Source: Streptomyces nitrosporeus (GTDB taxonomy: Bacteria > Actinomycetota > Actinomycetes > Streptomycetales > Streptomycetaceae). From it: a stretch of DNA of 64,000 bases. Below are positions 17,597-24,958 of the stretch, in pieces. The position numbers and the translations under genes were made by a program. How positions within the stretch are numbered: position 1 is the stretch's first letter; each line of letters opens with the position of its first letter. The notes beneath the pieces are model-generated. The model made no database searches and was not told where the DNA came from. It saw nothing but the letters and a program-made list of their open reading frames with translations. The DNA lies in contig NZ_CP023702.1 of NCBI RefSeq assembly GCF_008704555.1, positions 5,990,001-6,054,000 of the forward strand. Direction: 5' to 3'.

Positions 17597-18075
17597 CCTT
17601 TCGATGAGGCAAGCACGTCCGGCGCTTGCGATGCTGGCTCAACCTGTGCCGTCGGGTGCAGGTCACGCCCAAACTTCTGCGGACCTGCCTCCGCCGCTCG
17701 ACCTGACCAGGGTTTCCCCCGCCGGGGCGGGGGTCAGAGACGGTCTGCCGCCGCGAGGGTGGGAAGTGCTGTTGCGGGAGCAGCGACTGTGAAGACGAGC
17801 GCCGCCCATCCGAAGCAGCGGACCCGGCTCACAGGCTGTCCCGCCGGGGGGATGCAGTCCGGGCGGTCCTCGGGGTGGAACGGCGACGGGGGCGCGTCGG
17901 GCCCGGGAGGCGGAGCACGCGCGATGCCGCGTTCGGAGCCCCGCCGTACTGGTCCCACCACCCGGGCGGGGAGTTCGCGTAAGGGCCGCCCGGGTCGGTG
18001 TCTCTATGAGGCTCACGAGCTACGGGGCCGGGAGAGGGCGCGTGGGGCGTTGGTGACGCCGTGTCGGAGGGGCGG
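17597..18075. other. Gap without a convincing gene
   Basis: About 480 bp. The only open frame worth noting is on the minus strand at 17734-17961 (75 codons), ending in a possible membrane segment CFGWAALVFTVAAPATA, but with poor start context. A CCCCGCC/GGCGGGG hairpin lies near 17719-17735. I see no other feature. Confidence 0.4.
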
Positions 18076-18276
18076 TCATCGCTGCGCGTCCGCGAGATGC
18101 CGGCTCATCCGCACGTTGCGGTCACTTACGCGGCTCGCGTCACCGTTCGCCTTGGCATGGTCGCGGTCCATGGCGCCTGTGCCGCAGTGCGCGCATCCCG
18201 GTACCGGCTTTGGTTCAACATCCAACCTCAGTGGCAAGGCCACTGGTGCACTTGGGCAGGTGTGGCGCTCGCTCAT
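18076..18276 (-). CDS. Small CxxC protein linked to XRE regulators
   Basis: 66 aa. The central CAHCGTGAMDRDHAKANGDA followed by SDRNVRMSRHL is the same layout as the protein at 27384-27593 (CRRC, then ATDCRVLLRRH): a CxxC, a charged helix with an (N/H)(G/D)(D/P)xS turn, and a basic end. Such small proteins are common near XRE/DUF5753 regulators in Streptomyces; function unknown. It follows the XRE gene by 88 bp on the same strand and may be the last gene of that operon. Confidence 0.65.
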   Translation of the reverse strand: MSERHTCPSAPVALPLRLDVEPKPVPGCAHCGTGAMDRDHAKANGDASRVSDRNVRMSRHLADAQR

Positions 18277-18364
18277 GCCGACCCCTTCACGTCGTCTGGA
18301 TCACGACAATGCTAGGAAGGACAAGGCCTCAACTCACAGTTGATTGCACGTGATTGCAGACCAG

Positions 18365-19207
18365 TCAGACGAGTGAGTCCCGCGCCTTACAGATCAACGC
18401 ACGTGCCCGTGCGCCGTGTACAGCCATGCCGGCGAGCTTGGAGTAGGCATCCGAATAGGCCTTGATCTCGCTGGGCTGAGTCAGCGTCAAGTAACCAGAT
18501 ACCAACTCCACATTGACTTGCGTGTTGTCATAGATCCAAAAGTTCTCAACGGGAAGTTGTGGGCGCTGCTGGGCGACAGGGATGACGCCGAGACTGATAT
18601 TAGGAAATCTGCCTAAAGTGAGTAGGTGCTCTAGCTGTTCTTCCTGGGTTTCCGCAGTGCTAAGCGTATTCCTGAGAACAGGTTCTTCGATCAAGAAAGC
18701 AAATGCCCGTTGTCCCTCATGCAGTACTCGCTGTCGTTCCATGCGGGCCGCCACCGCGTCTGCCACGTCATCCATGGGCACCCGCTGCTGCTGAATTGCC
18801 CGAAGCACGTCTTCGGTGTACTGATAGGTTTGAAGGAGTCCGGGAAGTGCCCACACGCTATACGAGCGGAAACGACGTGTGCGCTGGTATAACGGTAGCC
18901 TTTCCTCTTGGGATCGTTTGAGTCCCGTGCGCTCCAGTCGGCGCCACGTCAGCCATGTGCCCTCTGCGGCCCGGAGTGATGCGATCAAGTCGCCTGTTTG
19001 ATCCTCGGCGTCACACGCACGACACCACAACCGAATATCGTTCTCGCTCGGTTGTGTCTTCGCTGTCGAGATCCGGGAAACCTTTGAAGGGTGCCAGCCG
19101 CACAGGGCTGCGAGATCCTTGCCATCCAGCCCGGCATCCTTGACCAAATCGCGAAGGCGATTCGCCAAGGCTCGCCGAGCCTCTTGGACGCTAGATGATG
19201 ATTGCAC
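18365..19207 (-). CDS. XRE-family regulator with DUF5753 sensor domain
   Basis: 280 aa. The N-terminal helix-turn-helix (LRDLVKDAGLDGKDLAALCG then WHPSKVSRIS) is followed by the DUF5753 domain, recognised by ALPGLLQTYQYTEDVLRAI, MERQRVLHE, the EEPVLRN strand and NISLGVIPVAQQRPQLPVEN. Proteins of this type (Scr1/BldB-partner group) regulate development or antibiotic genes with a small partner. The start is GTG at 19207, whose first base is the last base of the DUF6879 stop, so translation is coupled to that gene. Confidence 0.9.
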   Translation of the reverse strand: MQSSSSVQEARRALANRLRDLVKDAGLDGKDLAALCGWHPSKVSRISTAKTQPSENDIRLWCRACDAEDQTGDLIASLRAAEGTWLTWRRLERTGLKRSQEERLPLYQRTRRFRSYSVWALPGLLQTYQYTEDVLRAIQQQRVPMDDVADAVAARMERQRVLHEGQRAFAFLIEEPVLRNTLSTAETQEEQLEHLLTLGRFPNISLGVIPVAQQRPQLPVENFWIYDNTQVNVELVSGYLTLTQPSEIKAYSDAYSKLAGMAVHGARARALICKARDSLV

Positions 19208-19737
19208 TAGACCGGCTTGTACTCCTCATGAGGCGTGGCCCGCTCCCAGACGGAATTGAATGCAGCAATGCACCACGCAGCCAAGGTTGCGTCGTTTACG
19301 TACTCTCGTTCCGTCAGAACACCGTCCCCGCTGAAGTGATGGAAGAGTGCCAACTCGCCGTCGAATACCCAGAAATCAACGGCGGGCACCGCGAGATCTT
19401 TTGCGTGACGCCGAGGAAGCCAACGAACATCCTCACCGGCAGCGATATTGGTCACCGCATAGGCGTGCTCCCACCGAACATATTCAGTCAGAGGCTCGGA
19501 TACTACGCGTGCACGACGAACCGAGACCCCACGCGAAACGGCAGCCTGTACCGTCTCATGCCAGCCTTCCCACCAGTCCGCACGATTGTCCGGCGTGAAC
19601 GTGCGTCGACCCTCACGCCATTCGAGGAAATCGGGGTCAGTACTTGCGTACTGATCACGTACCTCTAGATGGATTGCGGTTCGCCGTGCCCGAGACAGGG
19701 GCTCACGTGCCGGGGGCTTCATCGGCGGTGTCTCCAT
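19207..19737 (-). CDS. DUF6879 family protein
   Basis: 176 aa. Conserved features are DPDFLEWREGRRTFTPDNRA, the central SRGVSVRRARVVSEPLTEYV, and NIAAGEDVRWLPR followed by VDFWVFDGELALFHHFSGDG. DUF6879 proteins occur almost only next to XRE/DUF5753 regulators in actinobacteria and are thought to be their partners, much as DUF397 proteins are. Its 5-prime end overlaps the 88-aa gene by 35 bp and its stop overlaps the regulator start by one base. Confidence 0.85.
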   Translation of the reverse strand: METPPMKPPAREPLSRARRTAIHLEVRDQYASTDPDFLEWREGRRTFTPDNRADWWEGWHETVQAAVSRGVSVRRARVVSEPLTEYVRWEHAYAVTNIAAGEDVRWLPRRHAKDLAVPAVDFWVFDGELALFHHFSGDGVLTEREYVNDATLAAWCIAAFNSVWERATPHEEYKPV

Positions 19738-19969
19738 CCGGTCGAGGAATGTACTGGATCATGACCTTCGGTAACCGAATGATCGCTTCGTGGTCCGGAA
19801 CCTCCGTGCCGTGGCCGGGAATCGAACCGATCTCCTGGCATGCCTTCACCTCCTCCTCGGTAGCCCGGTAGGACTGGATCAGCAGGTCTCCACTGTCCTC
19901 GTCCAGCCAGATGGTGGGTGAGTCGTCCTTACCGGTGGTCGGGATGATCCCCAGGAAACGCAAGCGCAT
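19703..19969 (-). CDS. Small acidic conserved protein heading the DUF6879-XRE operon
   Basis: 88 aa, acidic, no cysteines suggestive of metal binding. It reads MRLRFLGIIPTTGKDDSPT then IWLDEDSGDLLIQSYRATEE and EIGSIPGHGTEVPDHEAIIR. I know this as a small protein class found upstream of DUF6879 and XRE genes in Streptomyces, without known function; the beta-rich pattern suggests a small partner or antitoxin-like protein. ATG 19969 is preceded by GGGAGAGGT, a good ribosome site. First gene of the leftward operon. Confidence 0.8.
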   Translation of the reverse strand: MRLRFLGIIPTTGKDDSPTIWLDEDSGDLLIQSYRATEEEVKACQEIGSIPGHGTEVPDHEAIIRLPKVMIQYIPRPDGDTADEAPGT

Positions 19970-20278
19970 GACCTCTCCCTGTGCCGATCCGATTGCAGCA
20001 GATTGCTTGAGCGTTGCCCACTCGGCCCTCTCGGTCAAGAGCCTCCATCCATAGGGCCGTTGACGCAATGCGGCAGCCCCCCGCGCCGCCGCCCCGGTGT
20101 GGGCGATGAGCGCGGGGATTCTGCGTCGGCGTGGGGACGGGGGTTCATTTCGGGAATTCCTCCGTACTGGCAACCAGCACGTCGCGGAGCGATGTGGCGA
20201 CGAGAGCGGCCGGCACAGCGGCGAGCCGTTCAAGGTCCTCGGGTCCGTGGTCGTGCTCCTCGCCGAGCCACAGCACGC

Positions 20279-20609
20279 GCCCTCGAACTCGGTGGTGTTC
20301 TTGAGCTGGTGACAGCCGTGGCACAGGGCCTGAACGTCGCTGTCCACGTCCTCACCGCCGAGGGACGGCGGGCGTACGTGGTCCACTTACGCCCCGTCCG
20401 CGGGGAAGTCGCCCAAGCGCCAGGCGCACCAGGCCGGGCCCCGTTCCTGGACTCGCCGGCGGGGCCTCGCAGCAGCGTTCCGGCGGTTCGCCCGTCGTCG
20501 TCCCCGTGCCCGCCGAGAGCGGACCGCCCGGCCGACCCTCGTACGCCCCGTGATGGGCCTTGCAGCGGCCCCGACGGGTCGCCAGCCCGGTGCAGTCGAT
20601 ACAGCGCAT
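20279..20609 (-). pseudogene. HNH endonuclease, broken by a frameshift and a stop
   Basis: The minus strand begins MRCIDCTGLATRRGRCKAHH, the usual zinc-ribbon start of small phage-type HNH nucleases. After about 25 codons the frame must shift to continue SRRARGRRRANRRNAAARPR and PAWCAWRLGDFPADGA. A TAA (20387-20389) interrupts, and the catalytic part VDHVRPPSLGGEDVDSDVQA then LCHGCHQLKNTTEF follows in the same frame. All HNH elements are present but split. Typical cargo of integrated phage or plasmid DNA. Confidence 0.75.
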
Positions 20610-20647
20610 GTGCGCCCCCTGTCAGTGGTGTGTCATACGTTGAGCAG

Positions 20648-20821
20648 ATGACTTCAACCGAGGACCCGTCCGAGCCCGCGCCGGGCTACCGACGTTTCGC
20701 TGGTCGATGCTCCGTGTGTGAACTCGGGCTCCAGTGGGAGGCGTACAGCCACACCGCGTTGGTAGACAGCGAGGGGTCATCGATGTGCGCCCCGACACGG
20801 AGCAAGCATGAATTGATCTAG
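20648..20821 (+). CDS. Putative 57-aa protein with Cys residues
   Basis: MTSTEDPSEPAPGYRRFAGR then CSVCELGLQWEAYSHTALVD and a final cysteine near residue 47. The CxxC and later Cys/His suggest a small zinc-binding domain, and the HTALVDSEG pattern looks protein-like. Ribosome site weak. Could be a chance frame; function unknown. Confidence 0.4.
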   Translation: MTSTEDPSEPAPGYRRFAGRCSVCELGLQWEAYSHTALVDSEGSSMCAPTRSKHELI

Positions 20822-21041
20822 CGCCCGCTTTTGGATCCGAACCGGGGAACTCTGCGGGCTGCGTACGGATCTCCCCATGGAGGGGGCGGGTGCCGCGCAC
20901 CTCCAGCCGTTGGGTCAGCGGGCATGATCGTCGTCCTGGCGCTCATAGACGCGTCGGGACGACGTGGGGACCGCACGGTCTTGCAACCCCGTTCGGCGCC
21001 CCCGGTCAAAGGAGGGACCGAAGGTTTCCCGAGGGGCCGAA

Positions 21042-21128
21042 GGGTGTCGATGGTGACGACAGGGGCCCCGATTTCTCTTTCTCTTAGGTTTTTCCGGGTT
21101 ACCTCAAAAGTATTGAAACTCGACACCC
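21042..21128. repeat. 9-bp inverted repeat around an AT-rich core
   Basis: GGGTGTCGA (21042-21050) and TCGACACCC (21120-21128) are perfect complements flanking about 70 bp that include the lowest-GC stretch nearby. Possible recombination or replication-related scar; no function shown. Confidence 0.4.
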
Positions 21129-21369
21129 TCTCGCCTCTCGCTGTGAGCGGCCCGCCCGAAGGGCAGCCGGCGAGGGCTTCACGTGTCCGTGTCCTTACGT
21201 TCCTTGTTGTCGATGCTGCGGGAGTCGAGAACCGCGCCGATGCGGTCGAACTCCTCACGGGTCATGATCGGCTCGGCCGTGGCCATGACCTGGTTGCCCT
21301 CTGCGTCGCGCTGCCGCTCGGGGCTGGTGGTCTCCTCGGTCAGAACGGAGAGACGCACGCACCGCACAC

Positions 21370-21425
21370 CCCGGAGGGCAACGAGTGCCGCGTGCCCGGG
21401 CCGCGGAAGGCGCCGACGGGCCGAG
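21370..21425 (+). repeat. Degenerate copy of the VOC gene 3-prime end
   Basis: Aligns without gaps to 15754-15809 at 48 of 56 positions by eye, with the first 17 bases (CCCGGAGGGCAACGAGT) identical. Most differences replace A/T by G/C in the far copy. Either a decayed VOC paralogue or a duplicated insertion site. Confidence 0.7.
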
Positions 21426-21637
21426 GCGCCTGTGGTGGCGCTGCCCGCCGGTGCCCGAGGGGCACATGGCCGCAGGTGTTCCCACCCTCTGTAACGGCCG
21501 GGCCCCGTATGAGGGCCCGTCCCGTCAGGTCTCGAACACAAGGTCACGTGGCGTCGCGGTCCGGTGCGCCCAACTGCCGTTCGTGTGTGTTCTATTGACA
21601 CCGAAGTTTCAGGGGTTTTACGTTTCCCGGACACGCT

Positions 21638-21651
21638 TGAGAGCGCTCTCA
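21638..21651 (+). promoter_or_regulatory. LacI-type operator in front of the GH81 gene
   Basis: TGAGAGCGCTCTCA is a perfect 14-bp palindrome of the LacI/CebR class (compare the CebR site TGGGAGCGCTCCCA), 35 bp upstream of the start. Suggests sugar-induced derepression of the glucanase. Confidence 0.7.
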
Positions 21652-21685
21652 GGCGTCCCCCCCCCAGGATCCCGAGGTGCTGCCC

Positions 21686-24466
21686 ATGCGAACCTCCCTG
21701 TCCAGATCTGCCGCGGCGGCCGTGCTGACCGTTGCCCTGGCCGCCGCCGGCCTGGGGCCTGCGGCGTCCCCGGCCGCAGCGGCCACCGTCCCCGCAGGCT
21801 CCGGCAGTTACAGCGACACCCGTCCCGCCGGTACGTCCGGTCCCACCACCGGCACGGGTGCGCCGGTGACCCCCAAGCTCACCGCCGCGGCGAGGAACAA
21901 GCCCGTGCCCACCAACGACTGGTGGTCCTCGCTCGCCTACCAGCGCTACGGCGACAACCCGTACTCCACCCCCATGTACGGGCATCCGCTCACCTACCAG
22001 GCCACCTCGGGCGGACTGCAGGTCGGCTATCCCACCGCACCCGCGATCGTCGGTGACGGCCGCCAGTACGAGTACGCCCACAAGGCCGACCTCACCGTGG
22101 GCCTCAGCGGTCTCAACTCACCGGACACCAAGGCCGACGCCTGGTCCGACTGGACGGTCACGCCCTACTGGTCCGACGGCACCCGGACCCTGCGTACGAC
22201 CATCGGGCACGGCATGCCCTTCGTGTACGCCGAGGGCTCCGGCGGCGACGCCCGCATCACCACGGCGAGCACCCCCACCGTCTTCGCCGACCAGGGCAAC
22301 GTCCTCGGCCTCACCGTCGCCGGCCACCACTACGCGCTGTTCGCCCCGACCGGCAGCGACTGGTCGGTCTCCGGCTCCGCGATCACCGCGGGGCTCGGCG
22401 GGAAGAACTACTTCTCCCTCGCCGTGCTGCCGTCCACGGACGCGCTCGCGACCTACCGGAAGTACGCCTTCAGCTTCGTCACCGGCTCCACGGTGGGCTG
22501 GGCGTCCGAGGGCGGCACCGTGAAGGCGACCTACACCCTGACCACCGAGGCCAAGGAGGGCACCGAGCGCGGCACCGTCCAGGCGCTGTACCGCCACCAG
22601 TGGCTGCACACCCCGGACCCGCTCACCTCCTGGACCTACGTCTCCCCGCGCGGAACGATGAAGGTGCGCGAGTCGGCCTCCTTCACCACCAGCCAGCGAA
22701 GCGCCGGTGTGCTGCCCGCGCTGCCCGCTTCGCCGGGCGTGGACAAGGCCCGTCTGACGGGATACCTGAACGAGGTGGCGAACGCCTCCGACCCGTTCTC
22801 CGGTGCCACCGACACCTACTGGACCGGCAAGGCGCTCGGACGCCTCGCCCAACTGGTGCCCGTCGCCGACCAGATCGGCCAGACCGGCATCCGGGACAAG
22901 CTGCTGGGCCTGATGAAGGGCCGCCTCCAGGAGTGGTTCACAGCGGGCGGTGCCAGTGAGTTCAGTTACGACAGGGACTGGAAGACGCTGACTGGCTACC
23001 CGGCCTCGTACGGCAGCGACACCGAACTCAACGACCACCACTTCCACTACGGCTACTACGTGTACGCGGCGGCCGTCATCGCCCAGTACGACCAGGCGTG
23101 GGCCGCGGACTCCGCCTGGGGGACCATGGTCAAGACCCTGGTCCGCGACACCGCCAACCCCAGCCGCACGGACACCGCGTTCCCGTTCCTGCGCGGCTTC
23201 GACGTGTACGCGGGCCACAGCTGGGCCTCCGGCCACCAGGGCTTCGCGGCGGGCAACAACCAGGAGTCCTCCTCCGAGTCCGTGAACCTCAGTGCCGGAC
23301 TGGTCCTGTGGGGCGCCGCGACCGGCGACACCGGGCTGCGCGACCTGGGCAGCTACCTGCTGACCACCGAGTCCGAGGCGATCACGCAGTACTGGTTCGA
23401 CGCGGACCGGCAGGTCTTCCCGTCCGGCTTCGGACACGGCACCGTCGGCATGGTCTGGGGCAGCGGCGGGGCGTACTCCACCTGGTGGACCGCGAACCCG
23501 GAGGAGATCCACGGCATCAACGTCCTCCCGGTCACCGGCGGTTCGCTGCACCTGGCCCGTGAGAAGGCCGCCATCGGGCGGAACATCGCGGAGATGGAGC
23601 GGGAGAACGGCGGGCCGGCCGTCGAGTGGCGCGACCTGCTGTGGGAGTTCGAGGCCCTGGCCGACCCGGCGGCGGCGAAGGGCAAGTGGGACGCGGGCAA
23701 CGCCGGTTACACGCCGGAGCAGGGCGAGTCCAGGGCCCACACCTACCACTGGATCACCACGCTCGACAGCCTGGGCGCACCGGACATGACGGTCAGCGGC
23801 TCCATCCCCACCTCCGCGGTCTTCACCAGGAACGGCGTCCGCACCTACAGCGCCCACAACCACGGTTCCACCGCCCGGACCGTCACCTTCTCCGACGGTG
23901 CGACGCTCACCGTCCCGGCCCGGTCCACGGCCACCGGCACGGGCACCGGCGGCGGCGGTCCGGATCCGGAGGAACCGGGTCCCTCCACCGGCAACACCTT
24001 CCGGCTGAAGTCCGGCGGCGTCCTCACCACCGCCACGGACGGAGCGGCGGGAGCGGACACCCTGGCGGCCGCGGACGGGATCAACCGGGACGGCACGCCG
24101 TACCGGCCGACGGTCTACGAGGTCAAGGGGGTCGACGGGACGCTCGACCCCGGCGCGGCCACGACGTTCCGCCTCAGGGTCGACGCGGGCACGACGGTGG
24201 GCCTCGCCCCGCAGGTCAGGGTCGGTTACGACCTGACCGGGGACGGCACCTTCGACCGGACCGAGACCTTCCGGTACTTCGCGACCGACCCGGTCGCCGG
24301 CTGGGAGGAGTACACCCAGGCGGTGGGCACCAAGGCGGTGACCGGCAGCCTCGGCGACCTCAGGGGCGGGACGGTGCGCCTGGAGATCTGGAACGCGCTG
24401 GGCAACGCCACGTCCCGGGTGCAGACCGGCACGGAGGCGGCGGTCCTGCGGATCCCGTACGTCTGA
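21686..24466 (+). CDS. Secreted GH81 endo-beta-1,3-glucanase
   Basis: 926 aa from ATG 21686, with GAGG eight bases upstream. A Sec signal peptide (RSAAAAVLTVALAAAGLG, cleavage near AAAA-TVPAG) leads to a GH81 beta-sandwich and (alpha/alpha)6 barrel. Diagnostic segments are KPVPTNDWWSSLAYQRYGDN, the catalytic ELNDHHFHYGYYVYAAA, FDVYAGHSWASG and NNQESSSESVN, then HGTVGMVWGSGGAYSTWW. A glycine/proline linker (GTGTGGGGPDPEEPGPSTG) joins a C-terminal domain of about 150 aa of beta character, perhaps for glucan binding. Endo-hydrolysis of laminarin or fungal wall beta-1,3-glucan outside the cell is expected. Confidence 0.93.
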   Translation: MRTSLSRSAAAAVLTVALAAAGLGPAASPAAAATVPAGSGSYSDTRPAGTSGPTTGTGAPVTPKLTAAARNKPVPTNDWWSSLAYQRYGDNPYSTPMYGHPLTYQATSGGLQVGYPTAPAIVGDGRQYEYAHKADLTVGLSGLNSPDTKADAWSDWTVTPYWSDGTRTLRTTIGHGMPFVYAEGSGGDARITTASTPTVFADQGNVLGLTVAGHHYALFAPTGSDWSVSGSAITAGLGGKNYFSLAVLPSTDALATYRKYAFSFVTGSTVGWASEGGTVKATYTLTTEAKEGTERGTVQALYRHQWLHTPDPLTSWTYVSPRGTMKVRESASFTTSQRSAGVLPALPASPGVDKARLTGYLNEVANASDPFSGATDTYWTGKALGRLAQLVPVADQIGQTGIRDKLLGLMKGRLQEWFTAGGASEFSYDRDWKTLTGYPASYGSDTELNDHHFHYGYYVYAAAVIAQYDQAWAADSAWGTMVKTLVRDTANPSRTDTAFPFLRGFDVYAGHSWASGHQGFAAGNNQESSSESVNLSAGLVLWGAATGDTGLRDLGSYLLTTESEAITQYWFDADRQVFPSGFGHGTVGMVWGSGGAYSTWWTANPEEIHGINVLPVTGGSLHLAREKAAIGRNIAEMERENGGPAVEWRDLLWEFEALADPAAAKGKWDAGNAGYTPEQGESRAHTYHWITTLDSLGAPDMTVSGSIPTSAVFTRNGVRTYSAHNHGSTARTVTFSDGATLTVPARSTATGTGTGGGGPDPEEPGPSTGNTFRLKSGGVLTTATDGAAGADTLAAADGINRDGTPYRPTVYEVKGVDGTLDPGAATTFRLRVDAGTTVGLAPQVRVGYDLTGDGTFDRTETFRYFATDPVAGWEEYTQAVGTKAVTGSLGDLRGGTVRLEIWNALGNATSRVQTGTEAAVLRIPYV

Positions 24467-24474
24467 CCATCCAG

Positions 24475-24515
24475 CAGGTGGCCTCACCGCGCCAGGGGCG
24501 CGGTGAGGCCACCTG
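24475..24515 (+). terminator. Perfect 19-bp hairpin after the GH81 gene
   Basis: CAGGTGGCCTCACCGCGCC pairs perfectly with GGCGCGGTGAGGCCACCTG around AGG, 9 bp past the stop. Confidence 0.9.
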
Positions 24516-24525
24516 CCGTTCCCCT

Positions 24526-24573
24526 GGATGCGGATGCGGATGCGGATGCGGACGTGGATGTTGACGTGGACGT
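24526..24573 (+). repeat. Hexanucleotide tandem repeat
   Basis: Four exact GGATGC units followed by four variants (GGACGT, GGATGT, TGACGT, GGACGT), just after the GH81 terminator. The rest of the gap to 24958 shows no gene; it must carry the promoter of the FG-GAP gene. Confidence 0.85.
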
Positions 24574-24958
24574 GAGGGGCGGGGCCGGGGCCTCGTACGG
24601 GGCCGTCCGCCGGCCGGATGCGCGAGCACCATGCCGAAGCGCTGGAGTCACCGCAGGCACTCCTGTGACGGGCCGTGACGTGGACTTCGGCGGCGGTGGG
24701 CTTTCCGGCCCCTCGCGGAGCCGGCCCGTCTCCGTGAGGAAACCGTCGCCACTGGAGAAGGGGGCGCAGGCGCGTCGCAGCTCGCGCCTCATGCCGCGGG
24801 ACCGAGTGCGGCCCTTCCACGGAAGCTCGCTCCGCGTACAACCCTTGGCCGGAACCGATCGTCCTTACGTGTGCAGAGCAACTATCTCTCGAACGCGCGG
24901 AAACCACCGGGTGAACGATTCCGGGACGTTCCGCGCGTTCTTCCCGCAAGGAGTCCGC

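Larger units (their letters stand above)
20822..21637. other. Non-coding junction zone of the accessory island
   Basis: About 800 bp without a convincing gene. It contains an AT-richer patch (21070-21120, TTTCTCTTTCTCTTAGG and CTCAAAAGTATTG) lying inside a 9-bp inverted repeat, and at 21370-21425 a degenerate copy of the VOC gene tail. A 35-codon minus-strand peptide (MTREEFDRIGAVLDSRSID, ending at 21179) may be a gene fragment. Confidence 0.45.

Noticed and set aside
20822..20860. Possible tRNA T-arm on the minus strand (GGTTCGGATCC)
   Set aside because: No matching acceptor stem, anticodon arm or D-arm could be built around it.
24503..24958. 5-prime extension of the FG-GAP gene including the DADADVDV repeat
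   Set aside because: The GTG at 24959 has an AAGGAG site and begins a proper signal peptide; the extension has none.
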